Assembly: GCA_012656075.1 (NCBI GenBank)
Contig: JAAKBF010000047.1
Location: 124,001 to 188,000 of the forward strand
DNA from: Phytophthora hibernalis
Taxonomy: Eukaryota > Oomycota > Peronosporomycetes > Peronosporales > Peronosporaceae
DNA: 64,000 nucleotides
Direction of reading: 5' to 3'
How positions within the stretch are numbered: position 1 is the first letter of the stretch; the number at the start of each line of letters is the position of its first letter. The notes beneath the pieces are model-generated. The model had not been told where the DNA came from. It did not search any database and saw only the letters and a list, made by a program, of their open reading frames with translations. This document shows positions 55,053 through 64,000 of this stretch, piece after piece. Made by a program: the position numbers and the translations under genes.

Positions 55053-57762
55053 TTAGTTGGTTTTACCAAACAAGCGAGTCAAGAAGCCCGAGCTGGGCAC
55101 GCCGGCGTCCGATACTTCAGTAAGAACGCCCGCAGTGCCCATTGCTGCCTCACCCAGTTGAGTCCTGCGTCGACCACCACCACGGATTGGCCGGATCACA
55201 CCGTCGCCACCGTAGATGGACCCACCACGCAGAGTCTTGATCACACCACTGTCGGTGCTTCCCATGGCAGCGACGAGAGTAGCATTTGTATGGTTCAGCT
55301 GCGCCTCGAAATGCGAGCGCTGGGCACCACGGAAGTCGGCGATCTGGTCACGGAGATGCGTGAGCTCCTCCACGTGCTTCTCGGCTTGTGCCCGCATGTT
55401 GCCGGCCATGATACGGTTATTCGCCTCCACCTGTTTGATGCGTTCGTCGCGCAGTGCCAACTTCTTCTTGGCCTCAGACAGCTCCAGTTCCAGCGACGCA
55501 TACTTACGCAGTAACTGTCGGTGGACAGCAACGAGCTGCTCGAGCTTCTGTTGAATGGAGCGCATGTGCTGCCGCTCGCGCGCCGACATGCCACTGGAGC
55601 TGATACTACTGCTAGTCGGAGAGGAGGGTGTTGAGCCACCCTCGCCCGTCGCAGCACAAGCACGATCAGCCTGTGCTTCAAGGTCCCGAATCTGGGCCGC
55701 CTTGCGCTCAACGTCCTCCTGCAGACGGGCTTTTCGTGATCCGTTGCGTGCTTCAATGCTAAGTACTCCTTCTCGTACTCTCTCAGTTCTCCTTCCAGTG
55801 CTGCATACTTGGCCTTCAGCTCGAGGTGATGCTGTGACTCCGTGCCGTCTGTACTATCCTTGTCTGCTCCAACACCAGATTTCTGCTCACCTTCTGCAGC
55901 ACCCTCGCCTGCAGTATTTTGCAGGTTCTCTTCTGTTGACTGCTGGGCCATTTTTTCAGCAGCCGCCGCCAACTTCCCGCCACCACCTTGAGCTGGTATA
56001 TCTTGCAGTAGTGCCTCATACTCACTCTGGAGCGTCTCTGAGTGAATGAGGAGCTCCTTGTGGTCGAAGTTGAGCCTATCGAAGTCGGTGCGCAGCTCAG
56101 AGTAAAGAGTCTCGCGCTGACGGATTTTCTCTTCCAGCGTCTTTTCCTGTAGTTCCTTTACTCGCTGCAATTCTTCAGACAACACACCCTGTGTCTCTAG
56201 CGCCTGGGCGTGCTCTTGTAACTTAGCTGTGAGCATACGGATCTCCTCACCACGCCGCATCGATTCTTGTTTCTCCTCCATCAACTCTTCTTCGAGTTGT
56301 GTTACCTTCTCCTGAAGTTCTGCCAGTGCACGACCCACACGAGCCGATGGAGAGGGAGGAGCTTCCACAGTCATAGCATCCGACAAATCCAGCTCAATTT
56401 CAGCGGCGCCGACGCTATTGTCTGTGCCTTCGTTCTTTTCTGCTGGTTGGATCTCATTCGAGACTGCGGTACTTGCAATGATAGCCAGATCTTCTTCCCG
56501 TCAGGCGTTTCCCGTCCTGCAAGCCGATCCTCAAGCGCGATGATATGTGTCTGCTGCTTGGCAATTTTCTTTTCGGCTGCAGCGAGTAGTGCTTCGTACT
56601 CAGCAACACTACGCTGTTCATTGACTACTGCCTTGTTCTTGATCGACTTTGCTCGCATACCAAACCGCAGCGTAGAAACTGTTTCCGACGCGTTGAAGCT
56701 GCTCGGGGAAACGTTGATAATAAGATTTGTGCGTGAGTTACCACCGAGCGATTCCTGCAGCACTCGGGTAAGCTTACTGTCGCGGTACGGCACGTGACTT
56801 GAATGCGAGTCTGTCAGCGCATTAATGACCATGCCCAATGCCGACAGCGACTTGTTAATCGTTTTGGCCTCTTCAAGCTGGCGTCCTGTTGCTCCAGTCT
56901 TGCGCACCATTTCAGAGCCGGCAAGATCGACCAAATACAATTTGCCCGCCTTGGTCGCCTGGTTCTCGAGGTTGCGCTGGAACAGTGTCACCATAAAGAC
57001 GCTGTGACTTCGCGAGCTTCCCTCGTTCATTCCAGTTGCTGCCACCGCACGGTTAGCAGCACCTGCTCGCATAGCAGCCAGCAGCTCTTCGTCGCTGGTC
57101 ACACACATCTCCGTCATGCCCTCCACAAAAATGCCGCGCTGCGCGTCTTCGCGGACCTGGAGATTCACCTTGGACTTGTACGGATCCAGCAGATCACGGA
57201 TACGTTCCATGTAGATCTCAATGTAGCTCACTTTCACAATGAACTCCATGTTCTCATCCGCCGCCATGACGTTGTTGAAGATCTCGGTGGCGGTGCGGGG
57301 ATAATACCCCTCAACTCCTCGTGGTCAATGTTAGCTCCCTCCATCGTGTACGTCTTACCCGACGACGTCTGACCATAGGCAAAGATGGTAGCATTGTATC
57401 CGTCCATAATATCTGACAGCAGCCAACAGCAACAAATCAGTCAGCAGCTGAAAAAAACAACTATCTCTTGAATTGAGGCTGCACCTTGGACAACTGGGAG
57501 TGCCACGCTCTCAAACACCGTCTTCTGGCCGTCCTCCTCCCCGAACACGTGGTCGAACGTGAACTTTTGGGGACTTCCATCACTTGTCTGGAAAATACCC
57601 AAAAAGTGAATCATTTCCTCCCTCATTCTTGCAAAATAGAACAGCCCCCACCTTCACTTCGATGCTGTTGTCCTCCGTCAAGACGCAGCGCTGGGCGCTG
57701 GTCATCGTCAGCTCCTTGGCGTTCTGCGGGCGCACGCGGCAACACACGCGCACGTTGCCCAT
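55053..57762 (-). CDS. Kinesin-1 heavy chain
   Basis: The first exon (from 57762) reads MGNVRVCCRVRPQNAKELTM. The second (TSDGSPQKFTFDHVFGEEDG) and third, with DIMDGYNATIFAYGQTSSGK, carry the P-loop GQTSSGKT. Then come NEGSSRSHSVFMVTL (switch I), KLYLVDLAGSE (switch II), YRDSKLTRVLQESLGGNSRT, a coiled-coil stalk and a tail ending GFLTRLFGKTN. The neck and stalk (NKAVVNEQRSVAEYEALLAA) fit conventional kinesin, which moves cargo along microtubules. Single-base losses break the frame at the G4 run 57297-57300 (IIPRTATEIF), at about 56490-56493 (KKDLAIIASTAV) and at about 55752 (ALKARNGSRKARLQEDVER). Introns at about 57652-57590 and 57485-57412. Confidence 0.9.
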
Positions 57763-57988
57763 TTCATGCTGCAGGAAGGACCCATTTCACGTCGTTAGAC
57801 CCAATTCAGACGGAGAGAGATGCTCTGAACACGACACGCACGTTGCCGGACGACGGACGCGCCATTTGCACTCCTTGCCTCGACCAGGAATGATGCAAAA
57901 TTGGCGAATGAGTTCATTCTTAGCCTGCGCACTTAACGCGACTGGTGTGCGCACTTAGCAGCTTCAATTAGATTGGGACAATGCTACG

Positions 57989-59017
57989 CTACTCGACTAG
58001 AGTGAGTGTTAGGAGAACGGGGAAGTGCACGTCGGACACGTAATCGGGTTGAGTTTGCTGGTACATAACGTGTTTGCGTTCAATTTCGGGGTCGTACGAC
58101 TCGGAGCGGTGGACGGAGAAACCTTGGTGCTTGGCAATGTCACAGAAGCGCTCCATGGAGCCGTTGCGGCTCGGCTGCAAGAGCAGACAACGTCCTGAGC
58201 CGCGACGCAGCAGCCCCTTGATGGTGTAGGCGAGGTCGTGGTGGAATTCCTCAAAGAACAGACAGTCGCTGGCGAACACGAGGTCGAACTGCTGCTGTAA
58301 GTCTTCGCGCACAGTCACGTTGCGGTCCCAGCGCAGCAGCTCCGCCGCGACGTCTGTGGCTTGGGTGCGGCTAGAGAATGTTTTCTGCATCCTGTTCTCT
58401 TCGACGCACAGCTGCAGGTTCTTGACGGAGAGTGGGTTGCCGTCCGTCACCACGACCCGCTCCAAGTCCACCGGTGCACAAGCCAGCAGTCCGAGACTGG
58501 CCAGCCCCGCCATGCCGCTGCCCAGTTCGCAGCAAGCGACCGGCAGTGGGGCGTCATCCAAACCGCCTCGCCGCTGAACCTGTGAGAACACGTCACTAGA
58601 CAGCATATAGGACAGCAGGATCTGCTCGGACGGCCAAGTGCGGATGTTGCCCGTGTTGTCCACGCCCTGGTTCACCTGGTGGCTCAGCAGCTCCGCGATG
58701 GACACGCGCTGCACGTCCTTGCGCTTCTCGTGCACGTAAACGGTCATTTCCTTCTCTGCATTTCCAGTTGAAGCTGCTGGCAAGTCGTAGGCCATCCACG
58801 CGAAGTTTTCTTGAGCTGGCGAGCGAATCTGCACTTGCGCAGTGTCAACTGGTTGCTCCACGTACAGCGGGAAGAACTCGGAGGCGATGGAAGATGCAGT
58901 GGACGATCCAGTTGCAACTGATGAAGAAGAAGGAGATCCACGACTTGTCGAGCGCAGCAACGCATTGCGCAGCACCCGCCAGTGGCGCTTCGTCTTGTCC
59001 GACTGCGTCGACGCCAT
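57989..59017 (-). CDS. CAMKMT: Calmodulin-lysine N-methyltransferase
   Basis: A single exon of 342 residues. CaMKMT trimethylates Lys-115 of calmodulin. The diagnostic block is NTGNIRTWPSEQILLSYML, followed by the SAM-binding region CCELGSGMAGLASLGLLACA and VVVTDGNPLSVKNLQLCV, then DLVFASDCLFFEEFHHDLAY. The end (SYDPEIERKHVMYQ..VHFPVLLTLTLVE) matches the family. The start ATG at 59017 (MASTQSDKTKRHWRVLRNAL) is chosen; the frame is open farther upstream without ATG. It is divergent from RPN10, with about 170 bases between. Frame intact. Confidence 0.92.
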   Translation of the reverse strand: MASTQSDKTKRHWRVLRNALLRSTSRGSPSSSSVATGSSTASSIASEFFPLYVEQPVDTAQVQIRSPAQENFAWMAYDLPAASTGNAEKEMTVYVHEKRKDVQRVSIAELLSHQVNQGVDNTGNIRTWPSEQILLSYMLSSDVFSQVQRRGGLDDAPLPVACCELGSGMAGLASLGLLACAPVDLERVVVTDGNPLSVKNLQLCVEENRMQKTFSSRTQATDVAAELLRWDRNVTVREDLQQQFDLVFASDCLFFEEFHHDLAYTIKGLLRRGSGRCLLLQPSRNGSMERFCDIAKHQGFSVHRSESYDPEIERKHVMYQQTQPDYVSDVHFPVLLTLTLVE

Positions 59018-59188
59018 GCTTGTCAATAGCGCCTGTGGAAGTAACACGTAAGTTTATGCGAAGTGTGGACTACACAATGATTAAGTGACAAGATCAGAAA
59101 CGAGGCAAGTGTCACTCTTTACATTCCCTCGTTTCAGGAACGCCGATCTTCTTCACTTCAGAGCGCAAAAGCCCCCAGGGAGGTCACT

Positions 59189-60561
59189 ATGCCGCTCGAA
59201 TCGACGATGATCTGGTGCGTCTACAGCGCTGCTTCCACCCTCCTAGCACTTGCATAAGAAACCCCTCTCATTTGCGCTTCTAACCACGTCATTCTCATTT
59301 TTAAACCCTCTTTCCCCGCGCAGTTTGGACAACTCGGAGTGGATGCGCAATGGCGACTACATTCCCTCGCGTCTGGAGGCGCAGCACGACGCCGCCAACC
59401 TGCTGTGCGGCACCAAGACGCAGGCCAACCCGGAGAGCACCGTGGGTGTTCTGGCCATGGCCGGAAAGAGGTAGAATATGCTCCTGTAGACGCTTTTAAT
59501 TGACTGCAGACGACTGACACTCCCACGCTCGCAGTATTCAGGTGCTGGCGTCTCCCACAGACAACATGGGTACACTGCTGAGTGCCATCCATCGCGTACA
59601 GATCGGGGGCTCCATGAACCTGGCCAACGCCATCCAAGTGGCGCAGCTGGCGCTCAAGCATCGCCGTAACAAGACTGGCGGCCAGCGCGTGGTGGTATTT
59701 ATCGGCTCGCCCATCGAGGAGGATGAGAAGCAGCTGACCAAGATCGGCAAGCTGCTCAAGAAGAACAACGTGCGTGCAGGGGCTTGCAGTTGTTATCGTC
59801 CCTGGGTGTTAACACTGTGGTTTGTTGTTGCAGATCGCCGTGGACGTGGTGAGCATGGGCGACCTGGACGCCAACGCCGCCAAGCTGCAGGCCTTCGTGG
59901 ACGCAGCTAGCAGCAGCAACAACAGCCACTTGGTGACGGTGCCAGCCGGCGTGCTGCCCTCGGATGTGCTGGTGTCCTCGCCTGTGCTGCACGGAGACGA
60001 TGGGGCGGCCGCAGCGGCTGCGTCCAGCGGTGGAGCCGGCGGTAACGAGTCGTTCGCTGAGTACGGCGGCGTGGACCCAACGATGGACCCCGAATTGGCG
60101 CTGGTACGAAGTGGTGATGCAAACACGGAGAAAAGGTTAAGTACTGACTGTTTCGTTTCACACATTGTGGCGTTGACTAGGCCCTACGCGTATCAATGGA
60201 AGAGGAACGTGCACGTCAAGAGGCTGCTCAGAAACGCGCGGCTGAAGCGGAATCCGCTGCTGCTCCTGCTCCAGAGCCTACTGTACCAGCGACTGAAACC
60301 GCGGCGGAGCCTAAGCAACCAGCACAGACACCAGTGGCAGCGACCGCTGCAGCTGCTGCCCCGGCGGCCACGTCGTCGCCTCCACCGGCACCGGCACCGG
60401 CATCGAACTTGCCGTTCATGGACCCTAAATTCGTCAACTCGCTGTTGTCGGGGTTACCTGGCGTGGACCCGAACGACCCGAAGATCCAGGCCGCCATGGC
60501 GCAGATGGCTAAGAAGGACGATAAGAAGGATGGCGACAAGGAAAAGAAGGAGGACAAGTAG
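59189..60561 (+). CDS. RPN10: 26S proteasome regulatory subunit RPN10 (S5a)
   Basis: Five exons: 59189-59214, 59324-59470, 59535-59769, 59834-60103 and 60181-60561. RPN10 is a ubiquitin receptor of the 19S regulatory particle. The VWA domain starts MPLESTMICLDNSEWMRNGD and contains GTKTQANPESTVGVLAMAGK, then LLSAIHRVQIGGSMNLANAI and VVVFIGSPIEEDEKQLTKIG. A ubiquitin-interacting motif, DPELALALRVSMEEERARQE, is split by the fourth intron exactly as DPELAL/ALRVSMEEE. The C-terminus is Ala/Pro-rich and Lys/Asp-rich. Splice sites are clean. A tandem Ala/Pro run may explain its length. Frame intact. Confidence 0.96.
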
Positions 60562-61173
60562 AAGGCTGGGCGTGCTATTACATGCAGCGTATCCGAAGTC
60601 AATTCACAAGCGTAACTCGACTTGTCCACGATCTTTTGTCCGTCATAAGATGTGACGTACGCCTAACCTTGTCGACTAACCTGTTCTCGTGATGGCTTTA
60701 GAACTGATGGGGTATTTTCGTTCAAGTCCCTCAGGTCCTGGTCTCGTTTGCGTTGGATGGTTCGTACTGTTGGGAAACGCCTGTTGAAGTGGCTTTTGCT
60801 GTCAGAGAGAGCGTTCTGGGATGGCTGGACAGCGTTACGCTGCTAACCGTTTCTGGTTTTCTTTAGGATTGCGTTGTACACAATGCAGGCCTCGTCCCAA
60901 CATCGTCCCATGATGTTCTTCTACCCAGCACCGCTATTCATAGTTGTCGACCATCGAGTGAAGGCCTCAGGCTGAGAAAGACTCGCGTCTATCTCCGTCA
61001 CTTTGCAATTGGCAATAGCTGGCTGACCCCATCGGTCAGTTGATTCATCGGTGTGGAGTTTCCTTCGTCTCCCAACTGAGGTTTCATTTCGCTATTGCTT
61101 TCTGCTCAGTCGTTGCAAGGATCCCCTCAGTTTTGACCCTGCAAGCCGGAAGCTCAACACTACTCCAAGTATC
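60562..61173. promoter_or_regulatory. Intergenic region before the AGC kinase
   Basis: About 610 bases without a supportable gene. It holds the RPN10 3' end and the kinase promoter. No tRNA pattern found on reading. Confidence 0.35.
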
Positions 61174-62784
61174 ATGGTGCTGCTCTTCCAGCGCAAGGAC
61201 TCAGTGTTGAGTGATGAATCGAAACGGTTTCTCAACTCGCTGCCTTCGACGTTCATCAACCTGTTCCGCAAGCGCCGGCAATTGCTGCCTGTGTGGAGCT
61301 CGCACAAGTACTGCGCCATGATCAAGTCGACGTTCCTGGTTTACTACCGAGCTACCAAGCCGGAGGACGCCGGGGTTCCCGGTTTCTGGCAACAGCACAC
61401 GCTCAAGTATCTGAACCTTCAGAACTGTAAGATCAAGCTCATCGATGACGATTCTGCCGGATACGTTTTCTGCATCACGCCCGAGTCGGGCAAAGGTGCC
61501 ATTTACTTCGCCGCTGACACGGAAAAGGACCGCGCTAAGTTCGCGTGCCAGGCTGCAGCGGTGCAGCATCGTCTGCCGGCGTTGAGCGAGTTCACAACGC
61601 TGAAACTACTCGGTCGGGGCCATTATGGACGTGTGATTTTGTCGTCGTACGCTGCGGACCGGCAGTTGTACGCCATCAAGGAGATGAAGTTGGGTCAGGT
61701 CAAGGCGAAGGTGGTGTTTGCCGAGCGAGCTGTCATGGAGTGGGCAGGAGATCACCCTTTCGTGATGGGGTTGGACTATGCCTTGGCGCGAGGTCGGTCT
61801 GTGTTCCTCATTTCCAAGTTCATGCAGGGTGGAGACCTCTTCCTGCACATGCAAAACAGCGGAGGCAGTTTCAAGGAAGACGCAGTGCGATTTTACGCCG
61901 CAGAGCTGTTGTTGGCGCTCGAGCACATGCACAACATGTGCATTTTGCACCGAGACATCAAGCCTGAGAATGTGCTGCTGGATAGCGAGGGTCACATCAA
62001 GTTGGCGGACATGGGTCTCGCGAAGCGGTTGGAGTCGCGAACTGCGCGCACGAAGACAATGTGCGGCACCGACACGTACCTGCCGCCGGAGATGGTGGGC
62101 CGCTATCCTGGCGGCCACGGTCTACCTGTCGACTTGTGGCAGTTTGGTTGCATTCTTTTCGAGTTGCGTGCCGGGTACCCACCATTCTACCTTCCCCAGT
62201 CCAGCCAGAAGAGCACGCACCAGCGAATCTTGTACCAGCCTGTGCGTTATCCGAATAACATGTCGCCCGAACTCAAGAGCTTGCTGGTGGCGCTGCTTGA
62301 AAAGCGTCAGGAAGACCGACTCGGCTATCGTGGAGGAATCGCAGAATTGAAGGCACACGAGTTTTTCGCCGGCGTCAATTGGGACCAGGTCCTAAAGCGT
62401 CAGCTAGAGCCGCCTATCGTGCCGGGCCCTCCTGGTGATAACCTTGTCGCCAACTTTGATCCGCATTTCACGGAGCAGCCTCATACAATCTACGCACCGG
62501 AGGAGCTCGCAAGCTGCTTTGAGCGCGATTTTGCTGGCTTTGACTACGTGCGTCCGCTGAATCCAGGAGCAAGCAGAGTTCGTGCATCGATGATGTCTTC
62601 TAAGGTGTCCTCAGCGTCAACCACGTCTAGTCGTTCGAGTATCAAGGATAGCGAAGACCTCGAGTCGCCTGCCAACCAAACAAACGGAAACGAGCAATCG
62701 AACACATACGAAGACGAGAAGCCGGAGATGGAGGTGGAGCTGGACGTCGAACTAGAGGCAGAATCGGTTCAAATCAAGATCTGA
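61174..62784 (+). CDS. AGC-family protein kinase with N-terminal PH-like domain
   Basis: A single exon of about 536 residues. The N-terminus (KSTFLVYYRATKPED, WQQHTLKYLNLQNCKIKLID, FCITPESGKGAIYFAADTEK) has the strand pattern of a PH domain. The kinase begins at FTTLKLLGRGHYGRVILSSY, with the catalytic Lys in YAIKEMKLGQ, the loop LHRDIKPENVLLD and the activation segment ADMGLAKR, so DFG is replaced by DMG. The P+1 region reads MCGTDTYLPPEMVGRYPGG, with PPE in place of APE. The tail NFDPHFTEQPHTIY matches an AGC C-terminal turn. PH plus AGC kinase suggests lipid-regulated signalling like PKB, by inference. Frame intact. Confidence 0.9.
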   Translation: MVLLFQRKDSVLSDESKRFLNSLPSTFINLFRKRRQLLPVWSSHKYCAMIKSTFLVYYRATKPEDAGVPGFWQQHTLKYLNLQNCKIKLIDDDSAGYVFCITPESGKGAIYFAADTEKDRAKFACQAAAVQHRLPALSEFTTLKLLGRGHYGRVILSSYAADRQLYAIKEMKLGQVKAKVVFAERAVMEWAGDHPFVMGLDYALARGRSVFLISKFMQGGDLFLHMQNSGGSFKEDAVRFYAAELLLALEHMHNMCILHRDIKPENVLLDSEGHIKLADMGLAKRLESRTARTKTMCGTDTYLPPEMVGRYPGGHGLPVDLWQFGCILFELRAGYPPFYLPQSSQKSTHQRILYQPVRYPNNMSPELKSLLVALLEKRQEDRLGYRGGIAELKAHEFFAGVNWDQVLKRQLEPPIVPGPPGDNLVANFDPHFTEQPHTIYAPEELASCFERDFAGFDYVRPLNPGASRVRASMMSSKVSSASTTSSRSSIKDSEDLESPANQTNGNEQSNTYEDEKPEMEVELDVELEAESVQIKI

Positions 62785-62918
62785 TCGCCCTAGTGTACGA
62801 TGATAAGGAATAGCTATTTATCTATAATTCTTGAACGGTATGTTGTACTACAGTACTAGTTTGCTGAGATGGTTGGTATGGATAATGCCTTGAACGGCCC
62901 AGGATCGAAATCAGGTGC

Positions 62919-64000
62919 TCACGAAATAGTGCAATCACCGCCTTCCGACGTCCTCCGTCGTTGTCCACTGCGGTTTTGTTGCTGCTGCTGCGATTGCTGG
63001 TGACGAAGTCGCTCTTGCTCCATTTGGTACTGCTGAGTCTGCGCGTCAACTTGTCGCTTTTGCTCCTGGTAGTAGCGCTCAGCCTGTCGTTGGGCCTCCA
63101 GTTCTTCCTCTGAGACCACCATTTGTCCATCGGCAGTTACGGAAAGAAATCGTTCTCGCTTGTGTCGCGCGCACGATCATCGTCCTGGCCGCTACTTTCA
63201 TTTCGCATCTTTTCGCCATCTTCCTCCACATCTTGATCGTAGCCGTCTCCGCCAGCTTCTTTATTGCTGACATCACGATCAGATCCGATAGTCTGTAGGT
63301 GGCGAGGAGAACTACGAGGCGACACACGCTTATTACCACGCACTCGCTCTTCCTCTTCCCGTTGAATCTTCAGCGCCAACAGATAGTCCGGGTCAATATT
63401 TTCCTGGCCTTCTTCGGTTGATTCTCCAAACAGTCCACTGCTTGGCATTGTGAGCTCGGCGTCCCGAGTGTCACCGCTGTTTGTCATGTACTGACCAGTT
63501 GCGTTGGGGAAGCACGCCCAGTGAGGCTCAGCGCTCTTGCTTTCTGCAGCTCTTTCTCCTCTTCTTGGTCTTGCCCTTGCTGTTGATGTTGCTGCGTCAG
63601 GATACTCTCCTGTTGTTCAGATGAAGTCACGGGCCGAAACTGTGCGTCCAGATATTCCGTGTCGCCATCGATCTCGTTCAGTAGCTCCCACACGACGCTG
63701 GGCTCGTCGAGGTACCCTGCGTCGGTGACCAGCAGATACAACGCGCCTTCAAACTAAAGTGCAGATACAGGAGCACAACATTAGAAATGAATTAACCAAG
63801 TAGGCGACCTCGATCCGTACCTTAAGGAGCGTGGAGAAGTGATTGTTGCGGAAGAAAACACAGAGTTGACGCTCACGGACACCTTCATGTAGCTTCACGA
63901 GTCCGTAGTAGGTGAGCTGGTTAGCCGTCGAGTTGAAAAATTCCTCAAGCACCGGCCCCTCCTCCAACAGTGTGGTGGCTGTGTCAAGTGCGTCGGCATC
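62919..64000 (-). CDS. MINDY-1/2-type deubiquitinase, C-terminal part, cut by the right edge
   Basis: The protein ends here and its N-terminus lies beyond the window. Visible are EEFFNSTANQLTYYGLVKLH, CVFFRNNHFSTLLK (the His in NNHFST is the likely catalytic residue of the MINDY family), YLLVTDAGYLDEPSVVWELL, a MIU/UIM-like ENIDPDYLLALKIQREEEER and the helical LEAQRQAERYYQEQKRQVDA, ending GDCTIS. MINDY enzymes cleave K48-linked polyubiquitin. An intron lies at about 63755-63820. One base seems missing at 63141-63142 (between DFFP and VTADGQMVVSEEE), and the frame is also unsure near 63486. The catalytic Cys is outside the window. Confidence 0.88.

Noticed and set aside
60680..60760. Possible tRNA (GTTCAAGTCC-like T loop)
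   Set aside because: No matching acceptor stem, A box or anticodon arm can be folded around it.

Overview
The window looks like nuclear DNA of an oomycete, most likely Phytophthora or a close relative. Genes are packed on both strands, introns are mostly short (about 60-80 bases) with GT..AG ends, and the families are eukaryotic housekeeping ones together with flagellum-linked and oomycete-typical genes: a TEX9-like protein, two kinesins, a large EF-hand NADPH oxidase and a Crypton-type tyrosine recombinase. I place it by gene content and intron style only and cannot name the species.

Layout. Positions 1 to about 12,100 are repeat-rich and gene-poor: a hAT transposase end, a broken gag-like coiled-coil unit, a complex fold-back element, a decayed pogo/Tigger element, degenerate minisatellites and a damaged STK19-like gene. 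From about 12,200 to the right end the window is gene-dense, interrupted by one Crypton element (21,890-23,825) and a rearranged NADPH-oxidase duplicate (40,740-42,056). Genes in order: glycine cleavage H protein, kinesin-12-like motor, ankyrin protein, NF-YB, COX11, Crypton, unknown coiled-coil protein, RPL32, nocturnin/CCR4-like nuclease, dymeclin, spermidine synthase, U1-C, Qc-SNARE, second ankyrin protein, TEX9-like, HemK/PrmC methyltransferase, NADPH oxidase, histidine phosphatase, CWC27-type cyclophilin, MORN-repeat protein, RPS11, a complex I subunit, DPH3, kinesin-1 heavy chain, calmodulin-lysine methyltransferase, RPN10, a PH-AGC kinase, and a MINDY-type deubiquitinase cut by the right edge.

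The genes do not form one pathway. Several are divergent pairs with short shared upstream regions (spermidine synthase/U1-C, SNARE/ankyrin, TEX9/HemK, methyltransferase/RPN10).

The most important global observation is that many otherwise well-conserved genes, including RPL32 and spermidine synthase, carry a reading-frame break at a run of identical bases. Nearly all breaks look like one missing base and have the same polarity. This points to homopolymer under-calling in the assembly rather than mass pseudogene formation. I therefore describe these genes as intact families with suspect bases and list the break positions. I found no convincing new multi-gene system. The best biological leads are the rearranged NADPH-oxidase duplicate, the fold-back element, the Crypton with its GCR1-like domain, and the unknown nuclear coiled-coil protein.
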